Source: Ensifer sp. MPMI2T
GTDB lineage: Bacteria > Pseudomonadota > Alphaproteobacteria > Rhizobiales > Rhizobiaceae
DNA length: 64,000 nucleotides
Assembly (NCBI RefSeq): GCF_004827385.1
Contig: NZ_SRXN01000019.1
Coordinates: 1 to 64,000, forward strand
Reading direction: 5' to 3'
The notes under the pieces: model-generated
What the model was told of the DNA's origin: nothing
Seen by the model: only the letters and a program-made list of their open reading frames with translations
Database searches by the model: none
Shown: positions 1-7,783 of the stretch, piece after piece
How the letters are laid out: every line of letters begins with the position of its first letter
Numbering within the stretch: the stretch's first letter is position 1
Position numbers and translations under genes: made by a program

Positions 1-35
1 TTGGGGGGCGGAGGTTGGGCGGCCGATCGACGCGG

Positions 36-782
36 TCAGATCGGCTTCATCCGCATCGCCCGTGCGATCGCCTGCATGCGGTTGACGGCATCGAGCTTGC
101 GGGTCGCGCTCTTGAAATAGCTGCTGACCGTATAGGCGGAAATGCCGAGGATGATGGCGATCTCGTCGCTGCTCTTGCCGGCCGCCGCCCAGCGCAGGCA
201 CTCGATCTCGCGGCCGGACAACTTTTCACGCACAGTGCTCCCCGTATCAAAGGTGCGTTCAAGGCACTCGAAAAGCTGCACGAGCGTCAGATAGAGCATC
301 GCGCATTCGGCACCGACCGGCTCCCCCCGAGTGCCCGAAAGCATGACCACGTAAGGTTCCCCGTAGGTCGTATGCAGAAGCACGGCAAAATGACGCGCCA
401 TGTCGGGATCGACCTCGAGGCGGCGGACGGACATTTCTCCTCCGTCCGCGCGTGCCGCGTCCAGAAGCTCCGCGCCGCCAGCGAGCGGCAGCTTCGTCTG
501 GCGCAGGCGTTCGATAAGGACGCTCGCGTGAAAGGCCCCGGAGGCATCGTATTGGCGAACCAGATCTGCCGGCCAATTGCAGAGCACGAGGCTTTCGGAA
601 AACCGCTGCTGTTCGGCGAGCGGCAGCCGCGCGATCAGGAAGCGTTGAAAGCCGTAGCGCGCAATCAGTCTCCGCATCAGATGCAGAAGCTCGTACTCGG
701 TGCGCACCGATGCCGGATCAAACTCGAAAAACGTCTCCGCGTCAGCCTCGCGCCGCAAGGCCGGTTCACTTGATTCCTTCAT
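36..782 (-). CDS. LuxR-family transcriptional regulator (autoinducer-binding-like plus HTH)
   Basis: A 248-residue protein with the two-part layout of LuxR solo regulators. Residues 20-165 resemble the autoinducer-binding domain. Residues about 183-240 are a clear LuxR helix-turn-helix: LSGREIECLRWAAAGKSS, then a second helix with ISAYTVSSYFKSA. No acyl-homoserine-lactone synthase gene is nearby, so it may be an orphan regulator whose ligand and targets cannot be told from sequence. It is transcribed away from sciP, and 477 bases of non-coding DNA separate the two. The start at 782 gives the full domain; no better start is visible. Family sure, function unknown. Confidence 0.85.
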   Translation of the reverse strand: MKESSEPALRREADAETFFEFDPASVRTEYELLHLMRRLIARYGFQRFLIARLPLAEQQRFSESLVLCNWPADLVRQYDASGAFHASVLIERLRQTKLPLAGGAELLDAARADGGEMSVRRLEVDPDMARHFAVLLHTTYGEPYVVMLSGTRGEPVGAECAMLYLTLVQLFECLERTFDTGSTVREKLSGREIECLRWAAAGKSSDEIAIILGISAYTVSSYFKSATRKLDAVNRMQAIARAMRMKPI

Positions 783-1259
783 ACCTTGTCACCACGTTGC
801 CGGCGCATCCGCCTGGCCGAAATTGAATGCTTCCTTACAACCGGGAATCTCTTCGAATGCAGCCGAAATACAACCGGACCGCTCCGCCGCCGTGCAAGCA
901 ACGCGGCCGATCAAGAAAATAAGTTGTATCCCTGAGATAGTTCCGGGAGCGTACACGCGAACGCTCATTCTTTGATGGACGCCTCGCTATCAAAAATTTT
1001 AGTTGAAGTGAAATGTGGTAATTGCATGGCTCCCATGTGAAAACCGCGCGAATCCTGGATTTTCAACGCAAATCAAAGCAATTGCGGAGCAAATGGATGA
1101 TGCGCCCTGTCCCTGAACTTTTTGAACGCGGCGGGATCGCTGCACCAGCCTCGAAGTGTCTCAAATTATGAGCAAATTGTTACCGGCCGCTTAGGCAAAT
1201 GTTAAATGTGGCAGGCTAAGGTCGCGTTCATATGGTCTTGAGTTTGTGTAGAGAGTCCC
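783..1259. other. Intergenic region upstream of sciP
   Basis: These 477 bases between two divergent genes contain no convincing gene. The right-hand part is AT-richer and holds the sciP control region: a near-consensus CtrA box at 1191-1205 and GANTC sites at 1050-1054 and 1253-1257. Confidence 0.6.
1191..1205 (+). promoter_or_regulatory. Candidate CtrA box upstream of sciP
   Basis: The sequence is TTAG, seven bases, TTAA, matching seven of the eight specified bases of the alphaproteobacterial CtrA site TTAA-N7-TTAA. It lies 55 bases upstream of the sciP ATG. In Caulobacter sciP transcription is activated by CtrA (known biology); CtrA binding here is inferred from sequence and position. Confidence 0.5.
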
Positions 1260-1535
1260 ATGACCGAAATGATGCGACCACGCGTAAAGTATGTCATCGG
1301 CCCCGATGGCAGCCCTCTGACGATTGCGGATCTCCCGCCGGCGAACACCCGGCGCTGGGTTATCCGCCGGAAGGCTGAAGTCGTTGCCGCCGTGCGCGGT
1401 GGCCTTTTGAGCCTTGAAGAGGCATGCGAACGGTACACGCTGACCGTCGAGGAATTCCTTTCCTGGCAGTCCTCTATCAACGACCACGGTCTCGCCGGAC
1501 TGCGGACCACGCGCATCCAGCAGTATCGCCACTGA
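1260..1535 (+). CDS. sciP: CtrA inhibitor SciP (DUF1153 family)
   Basis: A 91-residue protein that matches SciP along its whole length: N-terminal RPRVKYVIGPDGSPLT, the NTRRWVIRRKAEVVAAVRGG stretch and a helix-turn-helix-like segment (LSLEEACERYTLTVEEFLSW). In Caulobacter SciP binds CtrA and blocks RNA polymerase recruitment to CtrA-activated promoters in G1, helping time flagellar and cell-cycle genes. Here it sits less than 2 kb from ctrA and is preceded by a CtrA-box-like sequence, fitting a feedback loop. A GANTC methylation site overlaps the bases just before the start codon. Strong family match; role by homology. Confidence 0.95.
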   Translation: MTEMMRPRVKYVIGPDGSPLTIADLPPANTRRWVIRRKAEVVAAVRGGLLSLEEACERYTLTVEEFLSWQSSINDHGLAGLRTTRIQQYRH

Positions 1536-1611
1536 TTTCACCCGACAGGGCCATAGTTCGACACCGGCGGCTCGGGACCTGCCCGCAGCCGCCGGTGTGT
1601 TTTGATGGCAT

Positions 1612-1712
1612 GATGCCGCTGCGCCGCGCGTCTCATCGGACGCGCAAAGGACGCTGTGGCACTTTGAATGCCGCATATTTTGATCGTTAAAATCGGCTAG
1701 GATTTAAGGAAC
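1612..1712. repeat. Diverged copy of dispersed repeat family B
   Basis: It contains the family's recognisable parts in order: a GCGCCGCGCGTC/GACGCGC-like palindrome, CGCTGTGGCACTTTGAA, and a degenerate ATTTAAGGA segment. Better-preserved copies are at 4704, 22881, 54556 and 55398. The family resembles the short palindromic rhizobial repeats (RIME-like); the exact class cannot be assigned without alignment. Confidence 0.6.
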
Positions 1713-1830
1713 CGGCAGTAGCGCACGGGATCCTACACCCCTTTGAAGCGCGCATCTGGTCGATTCCGATCTCAGAAAATATGCTGTAGCATCCCCGCCG
1801 TCAGCAACAGACGCGGAGCGAAGAGGATCG

Positions 1831-2112
1831 ATGGAAATCGTCCACGAGGAAAACAATTCGAAGGGCCGCTATTCGGCGACGGTGGAAGGCTACACGGGCG
1901 AGATGACCTATTCCCGGTCTTCGCCGAGCTTGATCATCATCGATCACACGCAGGTGCCGGATGAGTTGCGCGGCAAGGGTATCGGGCAAGCGCTCGCGAA
2001 GCACGCGGTCGAGGAAGCGCGAAAAGGCGGCTGGAAGATCATCCCGCTTTGCCCCTTCATGCGCGCCCAGGCCATGCGGCATCCGGAGTGGCAGGACGTA
2101 ATCCAGGCGTAG
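1831..2112 (+). CDS. Small GNAT-like N-acetyltransferase (YjdJ/Gcn5-type)
   Basis: A 93-residue protein of the minimal GNAT type. A beta-hairpin region (GRYSATVEGYTGEMTYSR) is followed by IDHTQVPDELRGKGIGQALAKHAVEEAR, where RGKGIGQAL is the acetyl-CoA pyrophosphate-binding motif (R/Q-x-x-G-x-G/A). It ends with the conserved IIPLCPFMRAQ...HPEWQDV segment of this subfamily. The substrate is not known. The gene stands alone between sciP and the oppositely oriented fliJ. The family is clear; it acetylates an unidentified amine or is a binding relic. Confidence 0.85.
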   Translation: MEIVHEENNSKGRYSATVEGYTGEMTYSRSSPSLIIIDHTQVPDELRGKGIGQALAKHAVEEARKGGWKIIPLCPFMRAQAMRHPEWQDVIQA

Positions 2113-2290
2113 GCAGGCCTAGGCGAGCGGCTTTTGCCATGCTCCCCTTCCATTTCGACGAAAAGCTCGTCCAGGCAACACCTTGAACCGCCCGGCATCG
2201 GAGGATGCGAGGCGGGTTCGCTTCAGGCCATAACGGGCTGTCGTCCGGGCAAGCCGGAGACTAATGAAACTGCTACAGCGCCCTTTTTGA

Positions 2291-2647
2291 TCAGGCGCGC
2301 ATGCGGGCGCCGGTGTCTCGTTCTTCGAGCGCCGCCGCTTTCGCGTATTCGGCCTGGACCTCCTCTAGCGCAAGTTCGGCGGCATCCTGCTGCGCCTTCA
2401 GCTCGCGAATCGATACCTGGAGATTGTCGGCTCTTTGGCGGGCGGCCTTGGCGAAGGTGGGATAGGCAAAATGCGCGGGATCGGAAATTCCCGATTTCTT
2501 CTCTTCGAAAACAATCTGACTTTCCAGATCCTTGGTCATTCGCTCGAACTCAGCCATCATCATCTGAAGCTGGTTCAACTGACGCTGCTTCTCCCGGACC
2601 TGAAACTCCTTCAGGCGGACAAGGCTCTCACGTGCTTTCATACGCAA
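2291..2647 (-). CDS. fliJ: Flagellar export protein FliJ (putative)
   Basis: A 118-residue, almost wholly helical protein: MKARESLVRLKEFQVREKQRQLNQLQ, then a long charged coiled coil to the C-terminus. This is the size and heptad pattern of FliJ, the stalk-like factor of the flagellar type III export ATPase FliI, which it links to the export gate. The first residues (K-x-x-E-S-L-x-R-L) are the typical FliJ start. It is divergent from ctrA, so the intergenic region 2648-3084 probably controls both; flagellar genes are CtrA targets in alphaproteobacteria. Coiled coils attract false matches, hence moderate confidence. Confidence 0.75.
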   Translation of the reverse strand: MRMKARESLVRLKEFQVREKQRQLNQLQMMMAEFERMTKDLESQIVFEEKKSGISDPAHFAYPTFAKAARQRADNLQVSIRELKAQQDAAELALEEVQAEYAKAAALEERDTGARMRA

Positions 2648-2799
2648 TACTCCCGTGGATAGCGAGACCCCGGTTACTGATCCTGACCCGTCGTGCCGGC
2701 CCCGTGGTGGCCGGAAACAAAAAATCGAAGCGAGCTTAACAAGGGCCTACCGCTGGTAACCTTTCGTTTACGGGCATCGTTAATCATAGGTGTGATGAT

Positions 2800-2814
2800 T
2801 TAAGGCTCCGTAAA
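2800..2814 (+). promoter_or_regulatory. Candidate CtrA box in the fliJ-ctrA intergenic region
   Basis: TTAA, seven bases (GGCTCCG), TAAA: seven of eight specified bases of the CtrA site. It is about 150 bases upstream of fliJ and 270 upstream of ctrA, so it could serve flagellar control, ctrA autoregulation or both. Inferred from sequence only. Confidence 0.4.
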
Positions 2815-2849
2815 TGCTGAAGCACGAAATGTGGCACTTCGCCATTACC

Positions 2850-2978
2850 GAGTCGGAAGAGTCAGATAGCGGCGTTTCCTCATGTACTGCATGAGAAGTG
2901 TCATTTGAGATTCACCTTTGGAATCAGGAGACTGCTAAAAATATTTAACAATCTCGATACACCTTGCCAGAGTGAATC
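2850..2978 (+). promoter_or_regulatory. Cluster of five GANTC (CcrM methylation) sites upstream of ctrA
   Basis: GANTC occurs at 2850-2854, 2859-2863, 2909-2913, 2921-2925 and 2974-2978, five times in 129 bases against about 0.5 expected in random sequence. GANTC is the target of the cell-cycle methyltransferase CcrM, and methylation state controls ctrA transcription in Caulobacter; S. meliloti also uses CcrM. The sites are seen directly; methylation control of this promoter is inferred. Confidence 0.65.
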
Positions 2979-3084
2979 AGAATTTGTTAACCATTTGGTG
3001 GCAGCCTCCAAATCAGGCAACGACTGGATCCGTATCGCGTAAGGGGGCCACGGACGACCTTGGGCGGCGGAAAAGGGGAAAAAA

Positions 3085-3786
3085 ATGCGGGTTCTACTGA
3101 TCGAAGACGATAGCGCGACAGCTCAAAGCATTGAGCTCATGCTTAAGTCCGAGAGTTTCAACGTTTACACGACCGATCTTGGTGAAGAAGGCGTCGATCT
3201 CGGCAAGCTTTATGACTACGATATCATCCTTCTCGACCTGAACCTTCCGGACATGTCCGGCTACGAGGTCCTGAGGACGCTGCGCCTGTCGAAGGTGAAA
3301 ACCCCGATCCTCATCCTTTCGGGCATGGCGGGCATTGAAGACAAGGTGCGCGGCTTGGGCTTCGGCGCCGACGACTACATGACTAAGCCCTTCCATAAGG
3401 ACGAACTGGTCGCGCGCATCCACGCGATCGTCCGTCGCTCCAAGGGTCACGCCCAGTCGGTCATCTCGACTGGCGAACTGATCGTCAATCTCGACGCCAA
3501 GACCGTGGAAGTCGGCGGCCAGCGCGTGCATCTGACCGGTAAGGAATATCAGATGCTGGAGCTCCTCTCGCTGCGCAAGGGCACGACGCTCACCAAGGAA
3601 ATGTTCCTCAACCATCTCTATGGCGGCATGGACGAGCCGGAGCTGAAGATCATCGACGTCTTCATCTGCAAGCTGCGCAAGAAACTCGCAAACGCCGCCG
3701 GCGGCGCCAACTACATCGAGACTGTCTGGGGACGCGGCTACGTCTTGCGCGAGCCGGACGGCAACGACTACCTAGAAACGGCCTGA
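3085..3786 (+). CDS. ctrA: Cell-cycle response regulator CtrA
   Basis: A 233-residue OmpR-type response regulator. The receiver domain spans residues 1-120 with acidic pocket E7/D8/D9, phospho-acceptor D51 (IILLDLNLP) and conserved K in [10 protein letters not shown]. The winged-helix DNA-binding domain spans about 125-225 and ends GRGYVLREP. CtrA is the essential master regulator of alphaproteobacterial division, DNA replication timing and motility. The protein ends in Glu-Thr-Ala, not the Ala-Ala end that marks Caulobacter CtrA for ClpXP. ChpT, its phosphate donor, is encoded 1 kb downstream on the other strand and its antagonist SciP upstream. Upstream DNA is dense in GANTC sites. Confidence 0.97.
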   Translation: MRVLLIEDDSATAQSIELMLKSESFNVYTTDLGEEGVDLGKLYDYDIILLDLNLPDMSGYEVLRTLRLSKVKTPILILSGMAGIEDKVRGLGFGADDYMTKPFHKDELVARIHAIVRRSKGHAQSVISTGELIVNLDAKTVEVGGQRVHLTGKEYQMLELLSLRKGTTLTKEMFLNHLYGGMDEPELKIIDVFICKLRKKLANAAGGANYIETVWGRGYVLREPDGNDYLETA

Positions 3787-3853
3787 TTTCGATGGCATCG
3801 CGGGCGAGACACCGCATTTCCTCGCCCGCTCGAACAGCTATCATTCGATCGAA

Positions 3854-3887
3854 GAACCCGCCCGCCTCTCGGGCGGGTTTTTCTTTT
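3854..3887 (+). terminator. Rho-independent terminator of ctrA
   Basis: A nine-base perfect stem (ACCCGCCCG / CGGGCGGGT) with a five-base loop is followed by TTTTCTTTT, 70 bases after the ctrA stop codon. Confidence 0.9.
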
Positions 3888-4029
3888 GGGGCGACCTTCA
3901 CTGGGGTCGCAGCTGCAAGGAAGGGACAACGGCGGCTCGCTTCTCCTGTCGAAATTGGTTGTGCCACAGGTACAAACAAGGCCGCGGAATTGACGCGGCC
4001 GGTGTAGATCAGTGATGCAGTGATTCGGA

Positions 4030-4076
4030 GTGCTACAGCGAGCTTTGCGCGTCTCTAAAGACGCGCGGCGCTGCAA
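4030..4076. repeat. Partial copy of repeat family B
   Basis: The sequence GTGCTACAGCG...GCGCGTCTCTAAAGACGCGC...GCGCTGCA is the palindromic half of the repeat seen complete at 22881-22996. It lies just downstream of the stop codon of the receiver gene that ends at 4084. Confidence 0.55.
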
Positions 4077-4083
4077 TGGCCCG

Positions 4084-4452
4084 TCAGGCGGCCATCGACT
4101 GGCTGGCAAAGACGCTCGTGAGAATCTTGCGGTCGAAGGGCTTCAGCAGGAAGTCGTCGGCACCGGCACGCTTGCCTGCCATCATCTTCTTTAGATCCGC
4201 CTCGACAACGCAATAATAGATGCGCACCGACGTTCCGTTCGGCAGGTGTCGAATATTGGCGATCAGATCGAGGGCGCCATCCAGCGCCGCGTCGACGATT
4301 AGAATGTTTGGCAACTCGGCTTCGCAGCGCACCAGCGCATCAAGGCTGCTCGGCGCCTCGAGCACCAGAAATCCCATGCCCGAAAGGATGCGCTTTCCAA
4401 CTTTCCTGACAGCATCCGAGCCATCAGCAATCATCAAGCGCCGCATCTCCAA
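4084..4452 (-). CDS. Single-domain response-regulator receiver with degenerate active site
   Basis: A 122-residue protein consisting only of a CheY-like receiver fold. It keeps the phospho-acceptor-position Asp (NILIVDAALDG) and the Lys of FLLKPFD, but the paired acidic residues after strand 1 are reduced to one (MIADGSDAVRK), and the strand-4 Thr/Ser is missing (IYYCVVEAD). Receivers lacking these residues often signal without normal phosphorylation. It is not CpdR or DivK by sequence. It lies between ctrA and chpT, convergent with ctrA and in the same direction as chpT, so a link to the CtrA phosphorelay is suggested by position only. Confidence 0.8.
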   Translation of the reverse strand: MEMRRLMIADGSDAVRKVGKRILSGMGFLVLEAPSSLDALVRCEAELPNILIVDAALDGALDLIANIRHLPNGTSVRIYYCVVEADLKKMMAGKRAGADDFLLKPFDRKILTSVFASQSMAA

Positions 4453-4778
4453 ACTCCTTTACGCTCTACTCGCACGCGCAGCCGTATCCAAGAAACAAAT
4501 CCTATACAGATTTGGCAAAGAAACCGTTACGATGAATGCTTACTATTTCTTTGGCGGGAACTCCGAAGCTCAACGCGTCTCAATCGCACGAGAGAGGAGC
4601 GCAGCCCCGAGGCCGCATATGAAAAACCCTCCGGCAGAGTCAGGCCGAAGGGTCGGTTACGTGTCGAGGTACATCGCTCGGCGTATGGGACGATGAGGAT
4701 GCCCCTACAGCGCCGCGCGCCAAGATCGCTGTAGCACTTTAATTTGCTGCATGATTTTGTCCCTAAATCGATTCCGAT
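4453..4778. other. Intergenic region between chpT and the receiver gene
   Basis: No gene is supported in these 326 bases. A short hairpin-rich stretch near 4615-4660 (CCCTCCGGC...GGCCGAAGGGT) may be a terminator on either strand, and a copy of repeat family B occupies the right end. Confidence 0.6.
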
Positions 4779-4792
4779 TTAAGGAATCATGG
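4704..4792. repeat. Copy of repeat family B, overlapping the 3' end of chpT
   Basis: It carries the family signature in order: CTACAGCG, a GCGCGC palindrome, CGCTGTAGCACTTTAA, CTGCATGATTTTGTCC, and ATCGATTCCGATTTAAGGA. Its end runs into the chpT reading frame, so the last codons and stop codon of chpT lie in repeat sequence. Confidence 0.8.
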
Positions 4793-5441
4793 AGGCGGCC
4801 TCGGACTTCGCCGTGAACACGATCTCCTCGCCGGTCGAAACGACGTCGATCGTCATTCCGGCCTCCTCGCCCAGCAGCACAGTGTAGTAGGGCTGGATCG
4901 AATGTGCGTCGACAGCTTCTTCCGGGCTGCTCGAGAGCAGTTCCATGAGCTTCGGGTTGACCCGCATCAACCGCCCCTTGGCGACAAGCGTGAAGGTCGC
5001 GTCGAATTCGGGGTTTTCCAGCGTCACGTCGATCGAACCGCCGCGCGGGATCGAGCCATAGGCGATCAGGAAGAGATTGAGGAGAAGCTTGACGCGGTTC
5101 TTAGCGATGATCGCGCGCGGGCCGTTCCAGTTGATCTCGGTCTTCTTTTCCGCAGCGGCGAAATCCTTTGCCGCTTTTTCAGCTTCGCCGGTATCGATCG
5201 ACGCGCCAACCGAGCCGGAGGCGCCGAAAGCAAGGCGCGCGAACTTCAAGCGGACGGAGGCGTTGAGCGCGCTGGTGCGGATCAGGTCCATCGCGTCGGC
5301 ATCTGCTCCCCCCTCGTCCAGGAGCTCGAGGCCGTTGTTGATGGCGCCGACCGGCGAGATGATGTCGTGGCAAACCCGGCTGCAGAGCAGTGCGGCCAGA
5401 TCGGGTCCCGTCAGTGTCAGGTTCGGATTCTTTGCCATCAT
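4779..5441 (-). CDS. chpT: Histidine phosphotransferase ChpT
   Basis: A 220-residue protein with the ChpT layout: a helical dimerisation domain carrying the phospho-accepting His25 in RVCHDIISPVGAINNGLELL, then a degenerate GHKL-like domain (about 100-210) without the ATP-binding boxes of a kinase. In the CckA-ChpT-CtrA phosphorelay ChpT passes phosphate from CckA to CtrA and CpdR. The nearby ctrA is its direct partner. Its last three residues and stop codon come from a dispersed repeat, so the C-terminus may differ from that of relatives. Start chosen at the ATG at 5441; MM gives a second candidate one codon later. Confidence 0.93.
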   Translation of the reverse strand: MMAKNPNLTLTGPDLAALLCSRVCHDIISPVGAINNGLELLDEGGADADAMDLIRTSALNASVRLKFARLAFGASGSVGASIDTGEAEKAAKDFAAAEKKTEINWNGPRAIIAKNRVKLLLNLFLIAYGSIPRGGSIDVTLENPEFDATFTLVAKGRLMRVNPKLMELLSSSPEEAVDAHSIQPYYTVLLGEEAGMTIDVVSTGEEIVFTAKSEAASMIP

Positions 5442-5786
5442 TCTTCCTTGTTCGCTATCCGTCTACCGGCCGCCGCACCTTCTTGCCCCGCAACCAAAGC
5501 TTCCGCACGACCATGGCATGGGCCATGAATCGCGCGGGCGCGGCCGGTAATCAATAGGCCATAATGACATCACATTTGGTAAACCGATTGTTAAGATGAT
5601 CGGTTCAAATTGCTGGAGCATCCCGAATTCAGCGCGAATCGCTGGAGGATGCGCGGCCGGAACCAGTTTTCACACTTTTCGCGCCCGCCCCTGGAAATGG
5701 ACAAGACCCGCGCCGGACGCCCAACCGATGCAAATACCGGCCATGACAGCCGGCGCAGGTCACTTTCGTGCCTGACGGAGGAAACG
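5442..5786. other. Divergent intergenic region chpT / eipA
   Basis: No gene is supported in these 345 bases. A near-consensus CtrA box lies at 5580-5594. Confidence 0.55.
5580..5594 (+). promoter_or_regulatory. Candidate CtrA box between chpT and eipA
   Basis: TAAA, seven bases (CCGATTG), TTAA: seven of eight specified bases of the CtrA site. It lies 139 bases from the chpT start and about 190 from the eipA start. Brucella eipA is reported to be activated by CtrA, which makes the position notable; binding is inferred. Confidence 0.4.
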
Positions 5787-6374
5787 ATGCAGCCGTTCAT
5801 GAAGGCAACCACAGTGGTTGTCCGCGCTATCCTGACGATCATGCTGATAGCCGGCACCATGTCTGCCGCCCACGCCCAGTCGCCGAACAACAGCCAGTAC
5901 ACGATGCAGGAAATCGTCGATGCCGGCCACAACTTCTTCGGGGAGACCTCGGGCGGACTTGCCAAGGTCGTCGAGCGTGCCTTTGAGCGCTACGGCCTGC
6001 CGAATGGCTACATTCTGGGACAGGAGGGCTCCGGCGCCTTCATCGCCGGCCTCACCTACGGCGAGGGCGAACTCTATACCAAGAACGTCGGACGGCACAC
6101 GGTCTTCTGGCAGGGGCCGTCGCTCGGGCTCGATTGGGGCGGCCAGGGCAGCCGCGCCATGATGCTCGTCTACAATCTCCCCAGCGTTCCGGCACTCTAT
6201 AAGCGCTTCGGCGGCGTTTCCGGCTCGGCTTATGTCGTCGCCGGCGTCGGCATGACCGTGTTGACGGACGACCAGGTCGTCGTCGTGCCGATCCGAACCG
6301 GCATCGGCGCAAGGCTCGGCCTTAATGTCGGCTACCTCAAGCTGACTCAGCAGCCGACGTGGAACCCCTTCTGA
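5787..6374 (+). CDS. eipA: EipA-family envelope protein (DUF1134)
   Basis: A 195-residue protein with a Sec signal peptide: a hydrophobic core at about 10-28 and a likely cleavage after AHA in SAAHAQSPNN. The rest matches DUF1134: EIVDAGHNFFGETSGGLAKVVERAFERYGLPNGYILGQEG, the glycine-rich QGPSLGLDWGGQGSR and GTGIGARLGLNVGYLKLT-like end. The Brucella homologue EipA is a periplasmic small beta-barrel needed for envelope integrity. The reading frame is open further upstream, but the ATG at 5787 has the Shine-Dalgarno GGAGG and gives a proper signal peptide. Confidence 0.9.
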   Translation: MQPFMKATTVVVRAILTIMLIAGTMSAAHAQSPNNSQYTMQEIVDAGHNFFGETSGGLAKVVERAFERYGLPNGYILGQEGSGAFIAGLTYGEGELYTKNVGRHTVFWQGPSLGLDWGGQGSRAMMLVYNLPSVPALYKRFGGVSGSAYVVAGVGMTVLTDDQVVVVPIRTGIGARLGLNVGYLKLTQQPTWNPF

Positions 6375-6600
6375 GGCTTTCCGAGCGGCCGCTTGCTCGG
6401 GCGGACCGCTAACCGAGCCTTCACGAAACTAGCCTCACCTTCCCGTCTTACCGGAATCTTGGCGCGTCTGAAAAGGCGCGCTTTCCTGTTGCAGCACTTG
6501 CAGCATTCTAGCCATCATGTTTACTGCGGGGAGAAACACTGAGATGGCGCCCGGCTCCGCGGCGGGCAGCGCATCCGGTCCAGATTGAAACGGCCAGCTC

Positions 6601-7758
6601 GTGATTGAATTTGCGCTCCTCTTTGCCCTGGGCTTTCTGACGGCGATTGTCATTGGCCTGATGATCGCCCCCGCCATTCAAAGGCGCATCGTGCGCTTTG
6701 CGGAAGATCGCCTGAAGGCGACCATGCCTCTCAGCCCCCAGGAGGTGCGCGCGCAGAGGGATGCTGCTCGCGCCACCTATGCTGCGGAAAATGCCAAGGC
6801 CCAGCAGGCGCTCCGGCGCGAACGCGACAAGAGCGTCACGCTGATGCTGCAAAACGAAAATACCCTTCGTGAGGCGCGCAGACTTGCCGGAGAGAACGCC
6901 GACCTGCAGGGCCAACTGGCCGACATGAACGTGGCAGCAGCCGACATGCGCTCCACGGTCCGCCAACTCGAACAACGCCTCGAGCAGATGAAGGCAACCT
7001 TCGAGACTTCGGAAAGGGACAACGGCACCAAGAGCGATACGATCCGCACGCTCAATGGCCAAGTGGACAAACATACGGCGGATATCGACAATCTCCGGAT
7101 AGACCTCGCCGCACGCGAAACCGAGATCGAGCATCTGAAAAGCCGGCTCGCCGCGCTGCATGACGAGCGCCAGGCGCTGCGCGGCGATCTCAAGGCCGAG
7201 AATGCCCGCGCGCGGGAAATGGAGTTGCGGCTCAGCAAGGACGAGGCCCGGATACGCCAGCTCGAAGCCGCCGTCGCGCGCGAAGCTGCGACCAATGCGC
7301 AGCGCGAAAATGCGCTTGCGCGGCGGGCGGACGAGATCGAAAAATTGAAGGCGCGCCTGAAAGAGTTAAATCACGAGATGCGGGAAGCGGCGAAGGTCCT
7401 TCGCGCGGCCGACCTCGCCATTCCGAAAAGGGCCGTCGCTGCAGAGGCCGTTGCTGGCAAGAGCGGCGAGCCACGCGCAAAGACGATGCAAAATCCTGAC
7501 ACGAGCATGTTGTCTGAAGACCTGCGCAATCGCGCCACGGCGATTTCGGAGCGCTTGATAAACGCCAAGTCCGCCGCGCATGACGAGGCGCTACGGCAGG
7601 AGATCGCCGATATCGCCGCGGGCATGATTGCGCTGACGGCAGCGAACGAAGGCAAGGCCTCACCGATCCGCAGCCTGCTCGCCGGGGAGGAGACGGACGC
7701 CACGCCAACCCGCAAGAGTCTGGCAAGCCGCGCCAAGGAAATCCTTCCGCCGGAGTGA
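6601..7758 (+). CDS. Membrane-anchored coiled-coil protein of unknown function
   Basis: A 385-residue protein starting with GTG. Residues 3-24 form one transmembrane segment (FALLFALGFLTAIVIGLMIAP) close to the N-terminus. From about 45 to 275 there is an almost continuous charged coiled coil (EKLKARLKELNHEMREA type heptads), followed by a less ordered C-terminal region with a short conserved-looking helix (SMLSEDLRNRATAISERLINAK and LRQEIADIAAGMIALTAANEGKASPIRSLL). It probably sits in the inner membrane with a long cytoplasmic or periplasmic rod. The family is common in rhizobia as far as I recall, but no function is known to me. Confidence 0.8.
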   Translation: MIEFALLFALGFLTAIVIGLMIAPAIQRRIVRFAEDRLKATMPLSPQEVRAQRDAARATYAAENAKAQQALRRERDKSVTLMLQNENTLREARRLAGENADLQGQLADMNVAAADMRSTVRQLEQRLEQMKATFETSERDNGTKSDTIRTLNGQVDKHTADIDNLRIDLAARETEIEHLKSRLAALHDERQALRGDLKAENARAREMELRLSKDEARIRQLEAAVAREAATNAQRENALARRADEIEKLKARLKELNHEMREAAKVLRAADLAIPKRAVAAEAVAGKSGEPRAKTMQNPDTSMLSEDLRNRATAISERLINAKSAAHDEALRQEIADIAAGMIALTAANEGKASPIRSLLAGEETDATPTRKSLASRAKEILPPE

Positions 7759-7783
7759 TCGAGGACGGCCCGACGGGCAAGCT

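Noticed and set aside
3792-4007. 71-codon plus-strand frame after ctrA
   Set aside because: It contains the ctrA terminator sequence and shows no coding character.
4084-4452. Receiver protein considered as CpdR or DivK
   Set aside because: The sequence lacks their characteristic motifs and the normal acidic and Thr/Ser residues, so it is described only as a degenerate receiver.
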